DNA of 64,000 nucleotides. Source: Mortierella alpina. Taxonomy: Eukaryota > Mortierellomycota > Mortierellomycetes > Mortierellales > Mortierellaceae. The translations under genes and the position numbers were made by a program. The first letter of the stretch is position 1; the number at the start of each line of letters is the position of its first letter. The notes under the pieces are model-generated. The model did not search any database. It worked only from the letters and a program-made list of their open reading frames with translations, and was not told the DNA's origin. Location of the stretch: positions 248,001 through 312,000 of the forward strand of contig JANATF010000018.1 of the NCBI GenBank assembly GCA_029449245.1, given 5' to 3'. Below are positions 1 to 11,281 of the stretch, one piece after another.

Positions 1-171
1 GTCGCGGATTTCTCCAAGGATGTGGCCAAGGACTCGACTGCTACCACTGAAGTGATCCCCCTTGGACCTGTTCTTGGCTGCGACCACTACCACAGGTTAT
101 TCAATTGCTTCATTTTCGAGCTCGATAAAGCCATGACACTGGACGTCTATATTCTTCATGTCCTTACCTAG
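1..171 (+). pseudogene. Degenerate coding fragment, unidentified, left edge
   Basis: An open frame runs in from the left edge and stops at 169-171. A short stretch (AKDS.a.TEVI) is repeated at about 4640-4680, where it reads NAAKDSSAITEVI, so the piece belongs to the tandem duplication of this region. After the stop the same kind of sequence seems to continue in frame (LVQCASNG), which suggests a broken gene. It resembles segments I recall from large repeat proteins of Mortierella, but that is memory and not a search. No function can be given. Confidence 0.3.
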
Positions 172-842
172 CTCGTTCAATGTGCCTCCAATGGGATGAA
201 TACCTTGTTGCAGATTATCTAGGTAGTACCGCCTGAATCCCACATGGAATCAACAGCAATTTTGCAACAGGCTTGCGGTGTCGGGTAGTAGCATGGGGCT
301 CAGGCGCGAAGGTACCTGCGTCGCACTTCCATCTTAACCCTACAATTATCAAGTACCAGTGACCGGAATCTAGAGGAGCTATATATGCCCGATAAGTTCT
401 TGTCCTAGTAGCAACATCGGCAGACATCACTGCAAAAGAAGGAGTTGCAGGGGATTTGGGGACAGTCGGAAGAGGATGTGCAACGGCATTAGGAGAGTAC
501 AGAGAGAATCTGTCATCGCGGAGAAGGATCATTGAAGATCTATAACGTTTAAGCAAATTTGAAAAGAGTGAAGTTTGCAAGTTGGAGGTGAGATGTGATC
601 GCAACCGTTGTTTCATGATTAAAGCGGTAGTTGTTCCTTTTTCCGCGTGCGAAATCACTCTTCGGTCTGGTACAAACAATGGCGACGTAGGGCGGAGCGT
701 ACTCTGACTTGGATCGTTAGTGTAAAATATTTCTCGGAGTTTTAGACTTACTGATGATGGATTAGTGGACGCTTGTAAGTGAACTTGCGGGTCTAGGAGG
801 GCGCAAGCACGGTGCATCTGCCTTGGACACATCCAAAAGATC

Positions 843-1110
843 CTGATGTCTTCAATCAATCGCTTGTTTCTTGGCAGTATAGATCGAGTATGGGGACCCA
901 CCCACGTTGATCCCTTCGCATCGTCTCTCAACTTCCAACTGACTTGTGACATCACTTGGAAACCCACTCCAAGTGCCATCGGAAGCGATACCCCGCAGCA
1001 CCTTTGTAAGCTTCTCGGTAATACATCCCTGTGCTTACCTTGAAATCTAATACCTCTGGCTCTACAGAAAGTCAGAAACGAAAATTTCATGGCGACCAGA
1101 GCGACGCTGC
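843..1110 (+). mobile_element. DIRS-type retrotransposon relic (pol, RNase H/C-terminal part), copy A
   Basis: The plus strand reads a degenerate pol segment of the DIRS type. A W-G-x-x-H-V-D-x-F-A-S-x-L pattern is followed by a W-K-P-x-P-x-A-x-G-x-D block and then a C-L-P-x-N-L-I-P-x-A-L block. An in-frame stop and frame shifts break it. Copy B carries the same segment with more upstream coding sequence. No ends of the element can be defined here. Confidence 0.55.
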
Positions 1111-2800
1111 GCTGACCTGTCCTTTGCCCATGAGTGCCAAAATTGTTATGGACCGCGCCATTGGTTCACACTGGCAGACGTTAAGCGGCGTTAATATCGA
1201 CGACCTTGTCCATGGCGATTGGCGTTCTACATCCTGTTTGACAATTTCATCTCTTTAAGCTGCCGCGGCGACGAACTTTACGTCAGTGTTCCTTTCATTA
1301 TTCTGCTCAACTGGTGCAGGTCGTAATGGCGCATAAAGTGAGGACTCAAAGCATCATCCGAAGGCTTAGACCTACCCTTTGTGTCCCACCCTTGATTACT
1401 TGGCACTCTGGCTCCACCGCAAGAGGCCGTACAACAGGCCCACGATCATCACTTAATTCCGTGCCATTAATAAAGGACACGTGTTAAAGACACGCGATAT
1501 CCTGGGACAGAAGTAAGCAGTTACTTCCAGCGCAGGATTGATAAGGCCTGACCCACTCTGTAAAGCGGACCAAACGCTCGGTAGAGTGTGCCTCAGAGAC
1601 ACTATGATCGCTGTGTTAGTTTGAACAGAAAGCGGCGCATCTTTCAGAAACATATTACCGTTGGCCATGGTGTATTCAATGATAAAACAATTCTTCCGAT
1701 CTGCATTGCGAGTGGTGGGAGCTTTTGTCGATATGACTAATGTTGGGGTGTTATGTAGAACAAACTGTGCCAGTACTCTATCGATTCTTCTTTTCCGTAC
1801 TCAGAAATGAAATGCTGGTCCGATGCTATATCAATTGTACTGCAGCGTGAGGGCAAGTCGTCTCGTAGGAAAGCAACAGAAGAAAAGATGTGGGTCCACA
1901 CCACCACACACTGGTATTTGTACATGCATATTGCTTCTATGGATAGCTGGAGGTGTCATTGCTAGGACATGGGTGGCAGAAGACTGTGATCTGGCGCGTA
2001 TCCTGTTGTCTGTATGATTGTTCATGATCCTCGTTCATTAGAAGAGCCTCGGCCAATACCCAAGTGGTATGGGTAGCGGATGACTGATACGCACCCAGGA
2101 ACATCTTTCTGGTCTTGTTATTCGTGATGACGAAGCTTCATTATTGATACTAACAAGAAGGCTTGTAGTCATGACGCTTTGCATTGTCTTGGCAATCACT
2201 GCCTTTAGTTTGATTCGAACCCTTTGTTCTTTGTGAAGGACTTTGAGATAGTGCACGCGTTTGTATCTCTGTTTCAAACTACTGGACTCTGGTTAACATG
2301 GCACAATTACAATACATTGATGTCAAGACCGATGAACATGACGCCCAGAAGGCCAGGATAATCTATGTGTAATTAGTATTGATTGGTGTCACTTGAAATC
2401 TCTGCTCGTGGGTCAACTACTTTGTTCCGTCTTTGTTCCACTATTGTATCATAAAGCATTCTACGATAGGGATGAGGTTGCAAAGATGGTTCGATTGATA
2501 GAGGGATTGATGCAAGTGCACAATGGAGGAGGCGATGGGACAACAACGCAGTAAGAAGGCAGTAGGCGTATTTCTTGCGTAGACCTTCCATTTCGGGGTT
2601 CTTGAAAGACTGGGGTAATTATGGCGACTCCTCTTATGGAGTAAACACAGTTCCAGAACCCAGTATGCTAGGCCTTATAACTACTGTACGTTGTCAGTTA
2701 AATCGCGAGCGCGTCTCATGAAATCCATGCGACACGTCTAGATTCCAATGCAGAAGTCCGGCAAGCTGAAACCTCGGGTTCCTCGACTGCAATCGATCGT
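1110..2800. other. Gene-free spacer of copy A
   Basis: No credible gene was found. The stretch aligns throughout with about 5640-6950 in copy B, with many substitutions and indels. A tract at 1862-1898 resembles 6190-6225 and the reverse complement of 17041-17075, probably the remains of one element family's end. Confidence 0.6.
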
Positions 2801-2806
2801 AAAATG

Positions 2807-2820
2807 TATAATATATATAC
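2807..2820 (+). promoter_or_regulatory. Probable TATA box of pepsin-like gene A
   Basis: An A/T-only tract (TATAATATATATA) lies about 50 bp before the ATG at 2868. Gene B has a related ATATAAGTA sequence at the equivalent distance. Confidence 0.5.
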
Positions 2821-2867
2821 TCCTTGATTACTCCTCATGCAATCAAAAATCACTACCGTCTAGCACC

Positions 2868-4191
2868 ATGCGCACAATTACGATTGTTTTCCTTATATCC
2901 TTGAGCCTCATCTTGGCTCTTCCAGCCCAGGGCCAGTCTGACTGGACTTCGCAATCCAATCCAACCTTCGAGATAGATTGCGGTGATATAAACACTGATT
3001 TGGAAAACCCCCTCACCAGCCCGAATACTCACGAGGACTTGCATTCGTCTACCTCGCGTCCTGAACAGAATTGCCCAGTGTATCGAGCACCTGTTCGTAC
3101 CGATTACCATGCACCGTACGCAAATTTTTCTGTCGGAACTCCACCACGAACTTTCCAGCTCGTGCTAAACACAGTAGGTTTTTATCTTAAGTCATATGAA
3201 CTTGCCTCATACAGCTAGCAATGCATGATACGAATAGCTACTAATTGATTCTATTATTTTAAATGTAAAGGTTCTCAGCGATGTAATCCTCCCGATGCGA
3301 CACCTGATTATCGGTCGAGGCATCCAAGTAGGTCACGTAATCCCGTCGCTCAACTTCCGCGCGTCCGAGTCCTCGACCTACCAGAACGATAGCCTCTCGT
3401 GGACTGGCGATGTCACCTCATATGACTTTGGGTCGGACATTTTCAGTATTGCGAACCTATCGATTCGCCAGACATTCAGCCAGGGTTACAACAGATGCAG
3501 TGGAAACGTTGGATTCTTTATTGGAATTGGTTGCCTTGGTCTCAGCAGACCTTCCTCGAATCGCACCACGTTCTTTCAGACTCTCAAAAGTATAGGAAAA
3601 CTACCCAAACCTGTTTTCTCGCTCGTTCTACCAAATGGCCAGCGCGATGGAGAGATTCTTTTTGGATCGATTGACCATTCCAAGTATACCAGTAGCCTGG
3701 CATTCGCCAAGGTCGATCCAGCCGAAAATAACTGGTATTTCTATTTGTCAAACATCACCTACAATAACCTTACACTGAGTGCAAAGCAAGGAGGTTATGT
3801 CGATATATCACACTGGGCAAGCCTGTTTCCGCTCGACACGGCCGAAACTTTACATCGCCAAATCAATGGTACAAACGGTGTAAATGGTACAGTCGTAAAG
3901 TATCTTTCCTGGGACAAGAAAAGCTGGCGATGGCGTTTTCCATGTAGCTACCAGAACAGCACCGACATCCTTGAGTTCTCAATGGGAGGCACGACCTTTT
4001 CTCTTCCGTTGAAGTTGCTCATACATGTATACCGGACTGAAACTTGGTGCGAAACTTCAATCCGGGGACAGAACATTACGGATGCAGTCTTGGGCATACA
4101 CTTCCTTCAAAACTTTTACATGGTCTTTGATCATGGTCCGACACATCGGTTCGGCCTTGCTCTGCTACGCAACTCGACTATGTCTCCCTGA
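2868..4191 (+). CDS. Secreted pepsin-fold protein with altered catalytic motifs (copy A)
   Basis: Two exons, 2868-3173 and 3271-4191, encode 408 residues. A signal peptide covers about residues 1-23. The fold is recognisable as family A1 (pepsin-like): the VGTPPRTFQLVL strand normally leads into a D-T-G-S-S-D catalytic loop, but here it reads N-T-V-L-S-D, so the first catalytic Asp is Asn and the Gly is Val. The second site, usually D-[ST]-G, reads V-D-I-S. The LPKPVFSLVLPNG and DGEILFGSIDHSKY blocks are typical of the family. About ten N-x-[ST] sites suggest heavy glycosylation. The intron sits exactly inside the first catalytic loop (donor GTAGGT). Both splice signals and both altered motifs recur in copy B. 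The protein is probably a non-proteolytic member (binding protein or inhibitor-like); an intact enzyme is unlikely. Confidence 0.8.
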
Positions 4192-5133
4192 GTGAGGTGA
4201 TCATGGCCCTACTTCAACGAACAGGGCAGTATGTATGTAGTTTGCAGATTCTTCCTTTATCCTGCCTCAATGCAAATAGAGGCGTCCTTGTTAATCTCAG
4301 TCAGTTCCAAGTGTCATATTGCTCTTCAAACTACCCTTGTTCCTTTCCAGCTAAGAGGAACGGCAACAATAATAGGTACTTGGCCGTCAATATTTGTGTA
4401 TTTCAGTAGAGAAAGTAGAGAAGCCATGAGTAGAAGGAAGCCAGGTAAAAATGAAACAGAGGATAACGAGGACACGGAAAAGCGAGCGCAGAGAACAGGA
4501 ATTAAAAAAAAATGCCTCGCAGGATGTACTTATTGATCGAACATGTCTTGACTGGATCAATGTCATCGAGAAGGATACTCTTGAACAATATCACATAAGC
4601 TCGCTGGGAGCATGTATGGTTGTTGAGTACTTCAACAATGCAGCAAAGGACTCATCTGCTATCACCGAGGTCATCTGCATCAGCCTATGCTAGAGCTCTC
4701 AGCAAGAGCAGCTTGCAGAGCCAGATATAAAACCTAGTACGTGCCAGCCTTGGCAAAAGACTACAGCTGCTTCTCTTTGTTTTTATCTTGAAAGAGTCGT
4801 CGCCCGTAAGGCAGGAGAAGAGGTTGCAGGAGATCAAGGACGATCGGAAGAGGATGCGCGACCATATTGGGAGAATGCGGAGAGAGCATCTGAAAAGAGT
4901 AAAGCGACGCTGCACTGTTCCTTTTCTGCGTGCAAAAGCACCATTCGCTTTGGTATAAGCAATAGCGACAGTAAGGCTGGGCGTGCTCTGGCTTGGATGT
5001 TAAAAGTAAAAATCAGTCATGGAGGTTTTTACTTGAGATGATGGACGTGTGGATACTAGCCAGTGGTATTATGGGTCTAGGAGGACCTAAACCACAGGGG
5101 ATCTTTCTTGGCCTCATCCAAAGATCCTGAGGT
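4192..5133. other. Junction between duplication copies, no intact gene
   Basis: The first 100-150 bp match the 3' flank of copy B (8334-8430). The middle part (about 4330-4560) has no partner in the window. From about 4560 a coding-like fragment (LDWIN..EKDTLEQYH..) ends at 4693; it is the start of copy B and partly matches the fragment at 1-171. The rest is degenerate. Confidence 0.5.
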
Positions 5134-5690
5134 CAGGATCAACGCGTTTGACGTAGGTGTACCGATGGACTATCGTGTGTAGCACCTCATTTCAGACAAA
5201 ATCACAACGATTGCTTGAAATAAACCGCTCGGGCGGGACGAGATCACCGCAGCTGATGAAGCTGGCGACGTCGATATGGCGCTGGTGTTTGAAGACAGGA
5301 ACAAGATTTCAGACAACTTGCGCCCCGTCAACATTCAACCCTGCGGACGCTTTATCTCGACGATTGACGGGACAGCTGGAGTAGTCAATCGATAGCTCGT
5401 TTCTTGGCAGTACAAATCAAGTGTGGGGGGTCCACCACGTCTATTTCTTCGCATCGCCTCTCAGTCACCGACTGCCCCGTGATACTACCTGGAAGACCAT
5501 TGGACGCGATGCCTCGCAGCAGCTTGAAACTCGTACTCGGAGCTAGAGGATCACGGCAGCCACAGTTACGTCTCACGAGACTGCCATTGTCTACGAATGC
5601 CCTTAAGGCCCTTTGGTTCAATGGCGACCATTTAGCAGCAGGTTGGTGTAGCCGATTTGCTCGTTTTTCATCCTGTTTGACAATTTTCAT
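5134..5690 (+). mobile_element. DIRS-type retrotransposon relic (RNase H and following part), copy B
   Basis: The plus strand carries a segment ending in F-N-P-A-D-A-L-S-R-R-L-T, the characteristic C-terminal RNase H motif of DIRS-like pol, preceded by SGGTRSPQL and an SIWRWCLKTGTRF stretch. It then runs, through a stop at 5382-5384 and frame shifts, into the W-G-V-H-H-V-x-F-F-A-S segment also seen in copy A. It is clearly dead. The extra 5' part shows that copy A suffered an internal deletion. Confidence 0.65.
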
Positions 5691-6950
5691 CGCTTTAATG
5701 CAGCGGAGAAGACGAACTTCACGTCAATGTTACTTTCACTGTTCCACATATCTGGCGCAGGCCACAAAGGCGCATAGAATGAAGGCTCAAAATTAAAAAT
5801 ATCCTTCACTCTTTGTGTACCACCTTTAATCATTTTGCACTCTGGCTCCGCCGCACGGAGGTTATCTGTATCGCTGGCCCACAGGCTATATTTAATCTCT
5901 CATGGGCGTCGATTATCGAGTGTCATTTATAAAATACACGTGGTGTAAACACGCGATATCTTGGGACAGGAGCGAGCAGTTACTTTCCAATGCAGGATTA
6001 ATACATGGTCAGAACCACTTTTGTCAAGCGGACCAAACGTTTTTCCAGAGTGTGCGTTAGAAACTCTATTGTGTTAGGTTTGCAGAAGACGGTAAAAAAC
6101 ATCCTTCAGAAACAAAGGAACGTTGCCACGGTCTCTCAGTAATGGCTACACTGCCAAAGCTGCTCGTCCAATCACCATTGGAAGTGGTAAGAGAGAAAGT
6201 GAGAAGAAAAGACATGGGTCCACTCACTGGTATTGATACGTGCTTATTGCTATGATAGAGATATAATGTTGGGTATATGCATAGGCGAAGGAGTCATTGC
6301 AAGGAGATAGGTAGCGAAAGACTATGGTCTCGCGCATATCCTAGCTTCAGCGAGTTGGCCATGATCCTAGTTCATTAGATGTTCAAGCCGATAATGACCA
6401 GGTGGCCTAGATACCGGATGACTGATCCACATTCAGGAACGTCTTTCTAGTTCTTGTTATTCGTGATGACGAAGGTCCATGATTGGTACCTGGAGCCAAG
6501 CTTCTAGCTATAATTTCTCCTATACTCTAGGCAATCACGTTCCTTGCTTTGATTCGAATCCTTAGCTCTTTGTGAAGGACTCTACGATCGCACGCGTTTA
6601 GATCTCTGTTTCGAACTACCAGACTCTGGTGAACATTGCACAATTACAACACATTGACATCAATGCCGAAGAACATGACGATCGGAAGGCCAGGATAATC
6701 TATCTGTAATTAGTATTGGTTGGTGACACCCAAAATCTCTGCTCGTGGGTTAAATTATATCATCTTCCTTTGCTTCTCTCTTTATGTAGTGAACACTGTT
6801 CCAGAACCCAGAATGCTGGGCTCTATCTGCATGCATCGGCAGATAGAATCGCGAGCGCGTCTCACCAGAACCATGCGACACGTTTAGATTCCAATGCAGA
6901 ATCGGGCAAAGCCGAAACTCCGGGTTCCTCAACTGCAATCCGTGGCAAAC
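5691..6950. other. Gene-free spacer of copy B
   Basis: It corresponds to 1237-2800 in copy A. No gene is seen. Confidence 0.6.
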
Positions 6951-6956
6951 TGCACA

Positions 6957-6966
6957 ATATAAGTAC
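6957..6966 (+). promoter_or_regulatory. Probable TATA box of pepsin-like gene B
   Basis: ATATAAGTAC lies about 55 bp before the ATG at 7019, at the same relative place as the TATA tract of gene A. Confidence 0.45.
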
Positions 6967-7018
6967 TCCTTGCTGCTCTCGCTCCTCATGCAATCATCAA
7001 TCACTACCTTCCAGCACC

Positions 7019-8333
7019 ATGCGAACCTTTACGATCGTTTTCATGCTACTCTTGAGCCTCATCTCGGCTCATCCAGCGCAGGACCAGTCTGACTCGCCTT
7101 CCCAATCCAATCCGGGCATCCAGATAGATTGTGGTGATATACATAGTGATTTGGAATACCAATTCACGAGCACAAATGATCTCGAGGACTTGCATTCACC
7201 TTCCTCGGCCGTGGAGCAGAGTTGCCCAGTGTATAGGGCACCAGTTGGCACCGCATCCTATTTACCGTACGCTAAGGTTTCTATTGGCACTCCACCACGA
7301 ACGTTCCAGCTCGTGCTAAATACAGTACGTTCCCATCTTCAGTCATATGAGCGTGCCTCACATCGCTTGCAATGAATGATGCGGACAACTAGTGATTGAC
7401 TCTATTATTCTGCGTACGAAGGTTCTCAGCGATATAATCCTCCCGATGCGACACCCGACTGTCGGTCGAGGCATCCAAGTAGGTCATTTAATCCCATCGC
7501 TCAACTTCCGCGCGTCCGAGTCCTCGACCTACCAGAACGATAGCCTCTCGTGGACTGGCGATGTCACCTCATATGACTTTGGTTCGGACATTTTCAATAT
7601 TGCAAATGTATCGACACGTATGACATTCAGCCAGGGCTATAACAGATGCAATGGAGGCGTTGGGTACGCCACGGGAGCTGGTTGCCTTGGTCTCAATATA
7701 CGGTCCTTGAATCGCAGCAGTACCTTCTTTGAGTCCCTCAACAGCACAGGAAAACTACCCAAGTCTGTTTTCTCGCTCGTTCTGCCAAATGACCTGAGTG
7801 ACACGGACGGAGAGATTCTTTTAGGGGCAATCGACCATTCTCGGTATACCGGTAGCCTGGCATTAGCCAAGGTTAGAGCCGAAAATTACTGGTATTTTTT
7901 CATGTCAAATATCACCTACAATAACCGTACGGTGATAGCGAAGCAAGGAGGTTACGTCGATATATCGTCCCGGGCAAGCTTCTTTCCGATCGCCGTGGCC
8001 GAAGCTATACATAGCCAGATCAAAGGCGCAGGCGAGAAGTATCTCTCCTTGGATAGAAGCTGGCGATGGACTATTCCATGCAGTTACCTAACCGGCACCG
8101 ACAAACTTGAGTTCTCAATGGGAAACACGACCTTTTCTCTTCCGTTGAAGTTGCTCATGCATGAATACCATGAACTTTCAAGAACCTGGTGCGAGACCTC
8201 AATCCGAGGACAGGACGATCCGTATGCTAGCCTGGGTAAAAATTTGCTCCAAAACTTTTACATGGTCTTTGATCATGGTCCGACTCGTCGATTTGGCCTT
8301 GCTCTGTTACGCAACTCGACCCTGTCTCCCTGA
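7019..8333 (+). CDS. Secreted pepsin-fold protein with altered catalytic motifs (copy B)
   Basis: Two exons, 7019-7324 and 7422-8333, encode 405 residues. The intron has the same position and phase as in gene A (donor GTACGT). There is a signal peptide at about residues 1-22. The VGTPPRTF-like strand reads SIGTPPRTFQLVL, and the catalytic loop is again N-T-V-L-S-D in place of D-T-G-S-S-D. The second site again reads V-D-I-S. The FSLVLPND and DGEILLGAIDHSRY blocks keep the family pattern, as do the two Cys near the end (the CSYL region and WCETSI). Both copies keep full open frames while the surrounding spacer has diverged, which suggests they are under selection. Relation to A: a tandem paralogue with many amino-acid changes, so the duplication is not very recent. 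Confidence 0.8.
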
Positions 8334-8704
8334 GCGAGATGATCATGACCCTACTTCAACGGGCAGGGCAGTATTTATGTAGTTTGCATATCCTTCCCTT
8401 ATCCTGTCTCAATGCAATGCAAAATAAAGACGTTTTGTTTCTTTGTCAGCTCAAAGTGCCGTTACATCTTTTCTTCGACATCCAGATCCAATGATTCTGT
8501 TGACCGATTGTGTGTTCTTTTTTGTTTTTCAGTGGACAGTTGTTCGAGGTATGCAAAAACATCCGCGCTTTATTATTTTGAATCCAAAACGATAGAAGGG
8601 ACGCTTCACAAAACCATCGACAAAAAAAAAGAGTCGATGAAAAAGTGGTTGTTGAAATGGGGATATAACATCAAAAACGAGGTGTCCTGAATAAAAAACC
8701 CACT
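8334..8704. other. 3' flanks of pepsin-like gene B and RPS12
   Basis: A/T-rich convergent intergenic stretch; no gene is seen. The first 100 bp match 4192-4290. Confidence 0.6.
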
Positions 8705-9288
8705 TTAACGGGTCTTGAAGTACTCGAGGAGGACGTTCATGGCCTCGGACTCCTCACCGAAATCCTTGACGACGACGCAGGAGCATCCAACGACCTTGCG
8801 GGCGTTACCCTCACGGTCGATCTTGCAGAGACCGGACCACTCTCCGAGCTTCTTGGCATCAGAGACCTTGATGAGGTTGATGTTGTGCTCGGCGCAGAGA
8901 GCCTCAACCAACTTGATGTACTCCTTCTCAGTGCAGGTCTCGACGAGGACGGCCATATGGGCCTGGCGTCTAATGGGTGTCGGGGATGATAGCAAAGGCA
9001 ATATGTACGTTAGATGCAATTGAAAAAAGAGTTTGCGCGTCTTTTTGTGTGCAGATCAATCGTTCTGCAACAACACAACGATCTAGCGACGATCCTAACT
9101 GTCACATGAAGGATTCTCATGGGCAATATTTACCTGTCAAGAGCCTTGGCGCACTCACGGAGACCACGGGCAAGACCGTCGTGGACGAGGGCACGCTTCA
9201 AAACGTCCTGGAGAGCCTCCTCAACGGACATCTGGCCGCGGGCGGTGGTGTCGGCGGCGACCTCGACTTCAATAGGAGCATCAGACAT
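8705..9288 (-). CDS. RPS12: 40S ribosomal protein S12 (eS12)
   Basis: Two exons on the minus strand (9288-9134 and 8969-8705) give 139 residues. The protein starts MSDAPIEVE and carries the family signature [10 protein letters not shown] near residue 40. The intron splits the Arg codon of KALDR; after it come [38 protein letters not shown] and [17 protein letters not shown], all highly conserved in eS12. The donor reads AG-GTAAAT and the acceptor ATTAG. eS12 is a component of the small ribosomal subunit head (L7Ae-like fold). Length matches the family (about 130-145). Confident. Confidence 0.97.
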
Positions 9289-10720
9289 TGTTGATTATTT
9301 GTTGTGAGGTGGTTAACTAAGATTGGATCAGGCAAGCAGGAAAAAAAAGACGTTAGGATCTAATGAAACCTGGAGGATCGTTCGGTCAAAACGGAAGGGG
9401 ATGGGTCGAAGCACCGAGTTCTCCGTGCCATTGAGTTTGTCTGAAGTGAGATCCATAGCAGCGAGCATTGGGGATCCAGTAACAGGGGCGTGTGCAATAG
9501 AAGCCGAGTATGGGGGTAGATTGAAGAAAATAAAGGATCTTGATCGGTCGCGATGGATGCAACGTGCGAAAAAGGCGAGAGACGATCAATCCTCAGGGCA
9601 CAAAGGGTGGTTGAGACTGGAAATACATCGACTCGAGACTCTCACGGGCGTGTCTCCTTTATAGATCCCATCGCGCAACAAGAAGGACACTCGGGGGATC
9701 CACACGATCAACAACGAGGCGTGAAGCAGGATCTGGCTGCCAGGTCGGATTCCACGATCATAAATCAAACAGGCACAAAACTTACAGACACAAAGTGAAA
9801 GAAGCAAACAAAAAACAGCGTTGGATGAAAAATATAGACCGAGGGAAGAAAGGAAGAAAGAATAGATTGCATCACCGTATTGGCGCTGGTTGCATGGAGA
9901 TCTGCGTGGCGGAGGCATCACATTGAGGGAGACCAATCAGACGTGAGCTCTAGACCCAAAAGAGCAGAAAGGGACCAAGAGGCCTCCGCCGCACCTGTAT
10001 TGCATGGGCGCTTGACTTGGATGGCCAGGCACAGTCAAGGAGCAACGGCAGAGCAGCAGTAGACGATTACAGGCGCAAGTGCGCTTTGATGCACCGCCAA
10101 CGGCCTCTGCAGTGATAACTGCTTGCATGATCAGTCTGTACACACGGCGTGCTCTTGATCTGCTCCTGGGTTCTCGCTCTTAGACCCATTCCCATCCTCA
10201 CTGGGGCAGCGAACGAAGCGTTCTACTGTATCGTTCTATCGTTCTATCGGTCGATGCAGACTTTTGCCTTTTGTGCTCGTTGGATGTCATTGTGCGTCTC
10301 TTGCACCTCCTCGATTGTGTACTTTTGCCAACTCGTTGCTTAATGACTCTCGGGCAAAGGTCGTGGATTCCCATTCGAACCCCCCTCTCCCCTCCTCCCC
10401 CTTTGATGCTCGTGCGTCTGTCTGTACGTCTGTATGTCTGTATTCCATCCTGCTGTCGTGTTTGCCGTGCTGCCTCCTTGCACCCACACGCACGCGTCCC
10501 CCCACCTCCTGCTTTTTTTCTTCTATCGTTTCCCCATTTTGCCTCGTCCTCTCTTTCCTCTTGGTTGTTGCCACTTTGTAGCGTAGCCCAGTGACATTTT
10601 TTTTCAAGACTGATTTTTTTTCTCTTTGGCCAGCTGAGCCCCTTGTGGAGACCCAAAAAGCTGTGTGGTGTCCTGTTCTTGCTCTCATTCTCTTCTCTGC
10701 ATCCTGTTCCTCCATTGAGT
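9289..10720. other. Divergent intergenic region, RPS12 / SSH4-like
   Basis: No gene is seen on either strand. It must contain the RPS12 promoter (near 9300-9450) and the distal 5' region of the SSH4-like gene. From about 10380 the plus strand becomes strongly pyrimidine-rich. Confidence 0.6.
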
Positions 10721-10737
10721 CCTTTTGCTCCGTTTCA

Positions 10738-10866
10738 TACATACACACATACACACACACACACTCTCTCTCTCACTCTCACTCTCTCTCACTGTCTCTC
10801 ACTGTCTCTCACTGTCTCTCTCTGTCTCTCTCTGTCTCTCACTATCTCTCTCGCACACACTCTCGC
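10738..10866. repeat. CA/CT microsatellite
   Basis: (CA)n is followed by imperfect (CT)n with CACTGTCTCT variants. It lies within the long pyrimidine-rich leader or promoter upstream of the SSH4-like gene at 11282. Confidence 0.9.
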
Positions 10867-11281
10867 ACACCTTTGTCATCAAGCCTGCGACACCGCCCAT
10901 ACGCTTGGTATTCCCACAGACATACCAGACTTACCTTACAGACGTACAGACATACAGACATCCTTGGGTCTTGCCTTATATCAAATACCTCCTCGCTGGT
11001 ATTATTGCATTGGGTGCAATATTGGATATACCTTTTTTGTCCACGTTGGCCATATTTTTACGAGCAACCGTGTGTCCCTTTCTTTTGGCCTCGTGTTTTG
11101 CTCTCTCCTTCTCTCTTCATTCCCTGGGCTTCTCATTCACGCTAGACTCTTCAATCAGCTCCCCCTTTTACCCACACAGCGTACTTTCCTCTTCCTACAA
11201 CCACAGCAAGCAGCAATAACAGCTCGCACGACACCCATCGTTCAACTGTGTACATACCCTCGCTAGTCCTTATCTATATAC

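Larger units (their letters stand above)
1..8430. repeat. Tandem segmental duplication, period about 4.2-4.5 kb
   Basis: Copy A runs from before base 1 to about 4290 and copy B from about 4560 to about 8430. Matching landmarks occur in the same order and orientation: the AKDS fragment (about 30 / 4650), DIRS remains (about 855 / 5388), the tract around 1240 / 5672, the element-end-like tract 1862 / 6190, the promoter region 2290 / 6610, and the pepsin-like gene (ATG 2868 / 7019). The offset changes from about 4.5 to 4.15 kb through indels. About 250 bp of DIRS RNase H coding sequence present in copy B (about 5135-5383) is missing from copy A near 845. Confidence 0.85.

Noticed and set aside
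215-1090. 291-residue minus-strand frame
   Set aside because: It runs antisense to DIRS pol remains, has no recognisable domain and is not conserved in copy B.
2205-2225. GATTCGAACCC as a tRNA box B (also near 6545)
   Set aside because: No box A or cloverleaf is found around either copy.
10591-11266. Long plus-strand frames rich in Ser/Leu/His/Thr
   Set aside because: They are translations of the CT/CA microsatellite and pyrimidine-rich leader in three frames.
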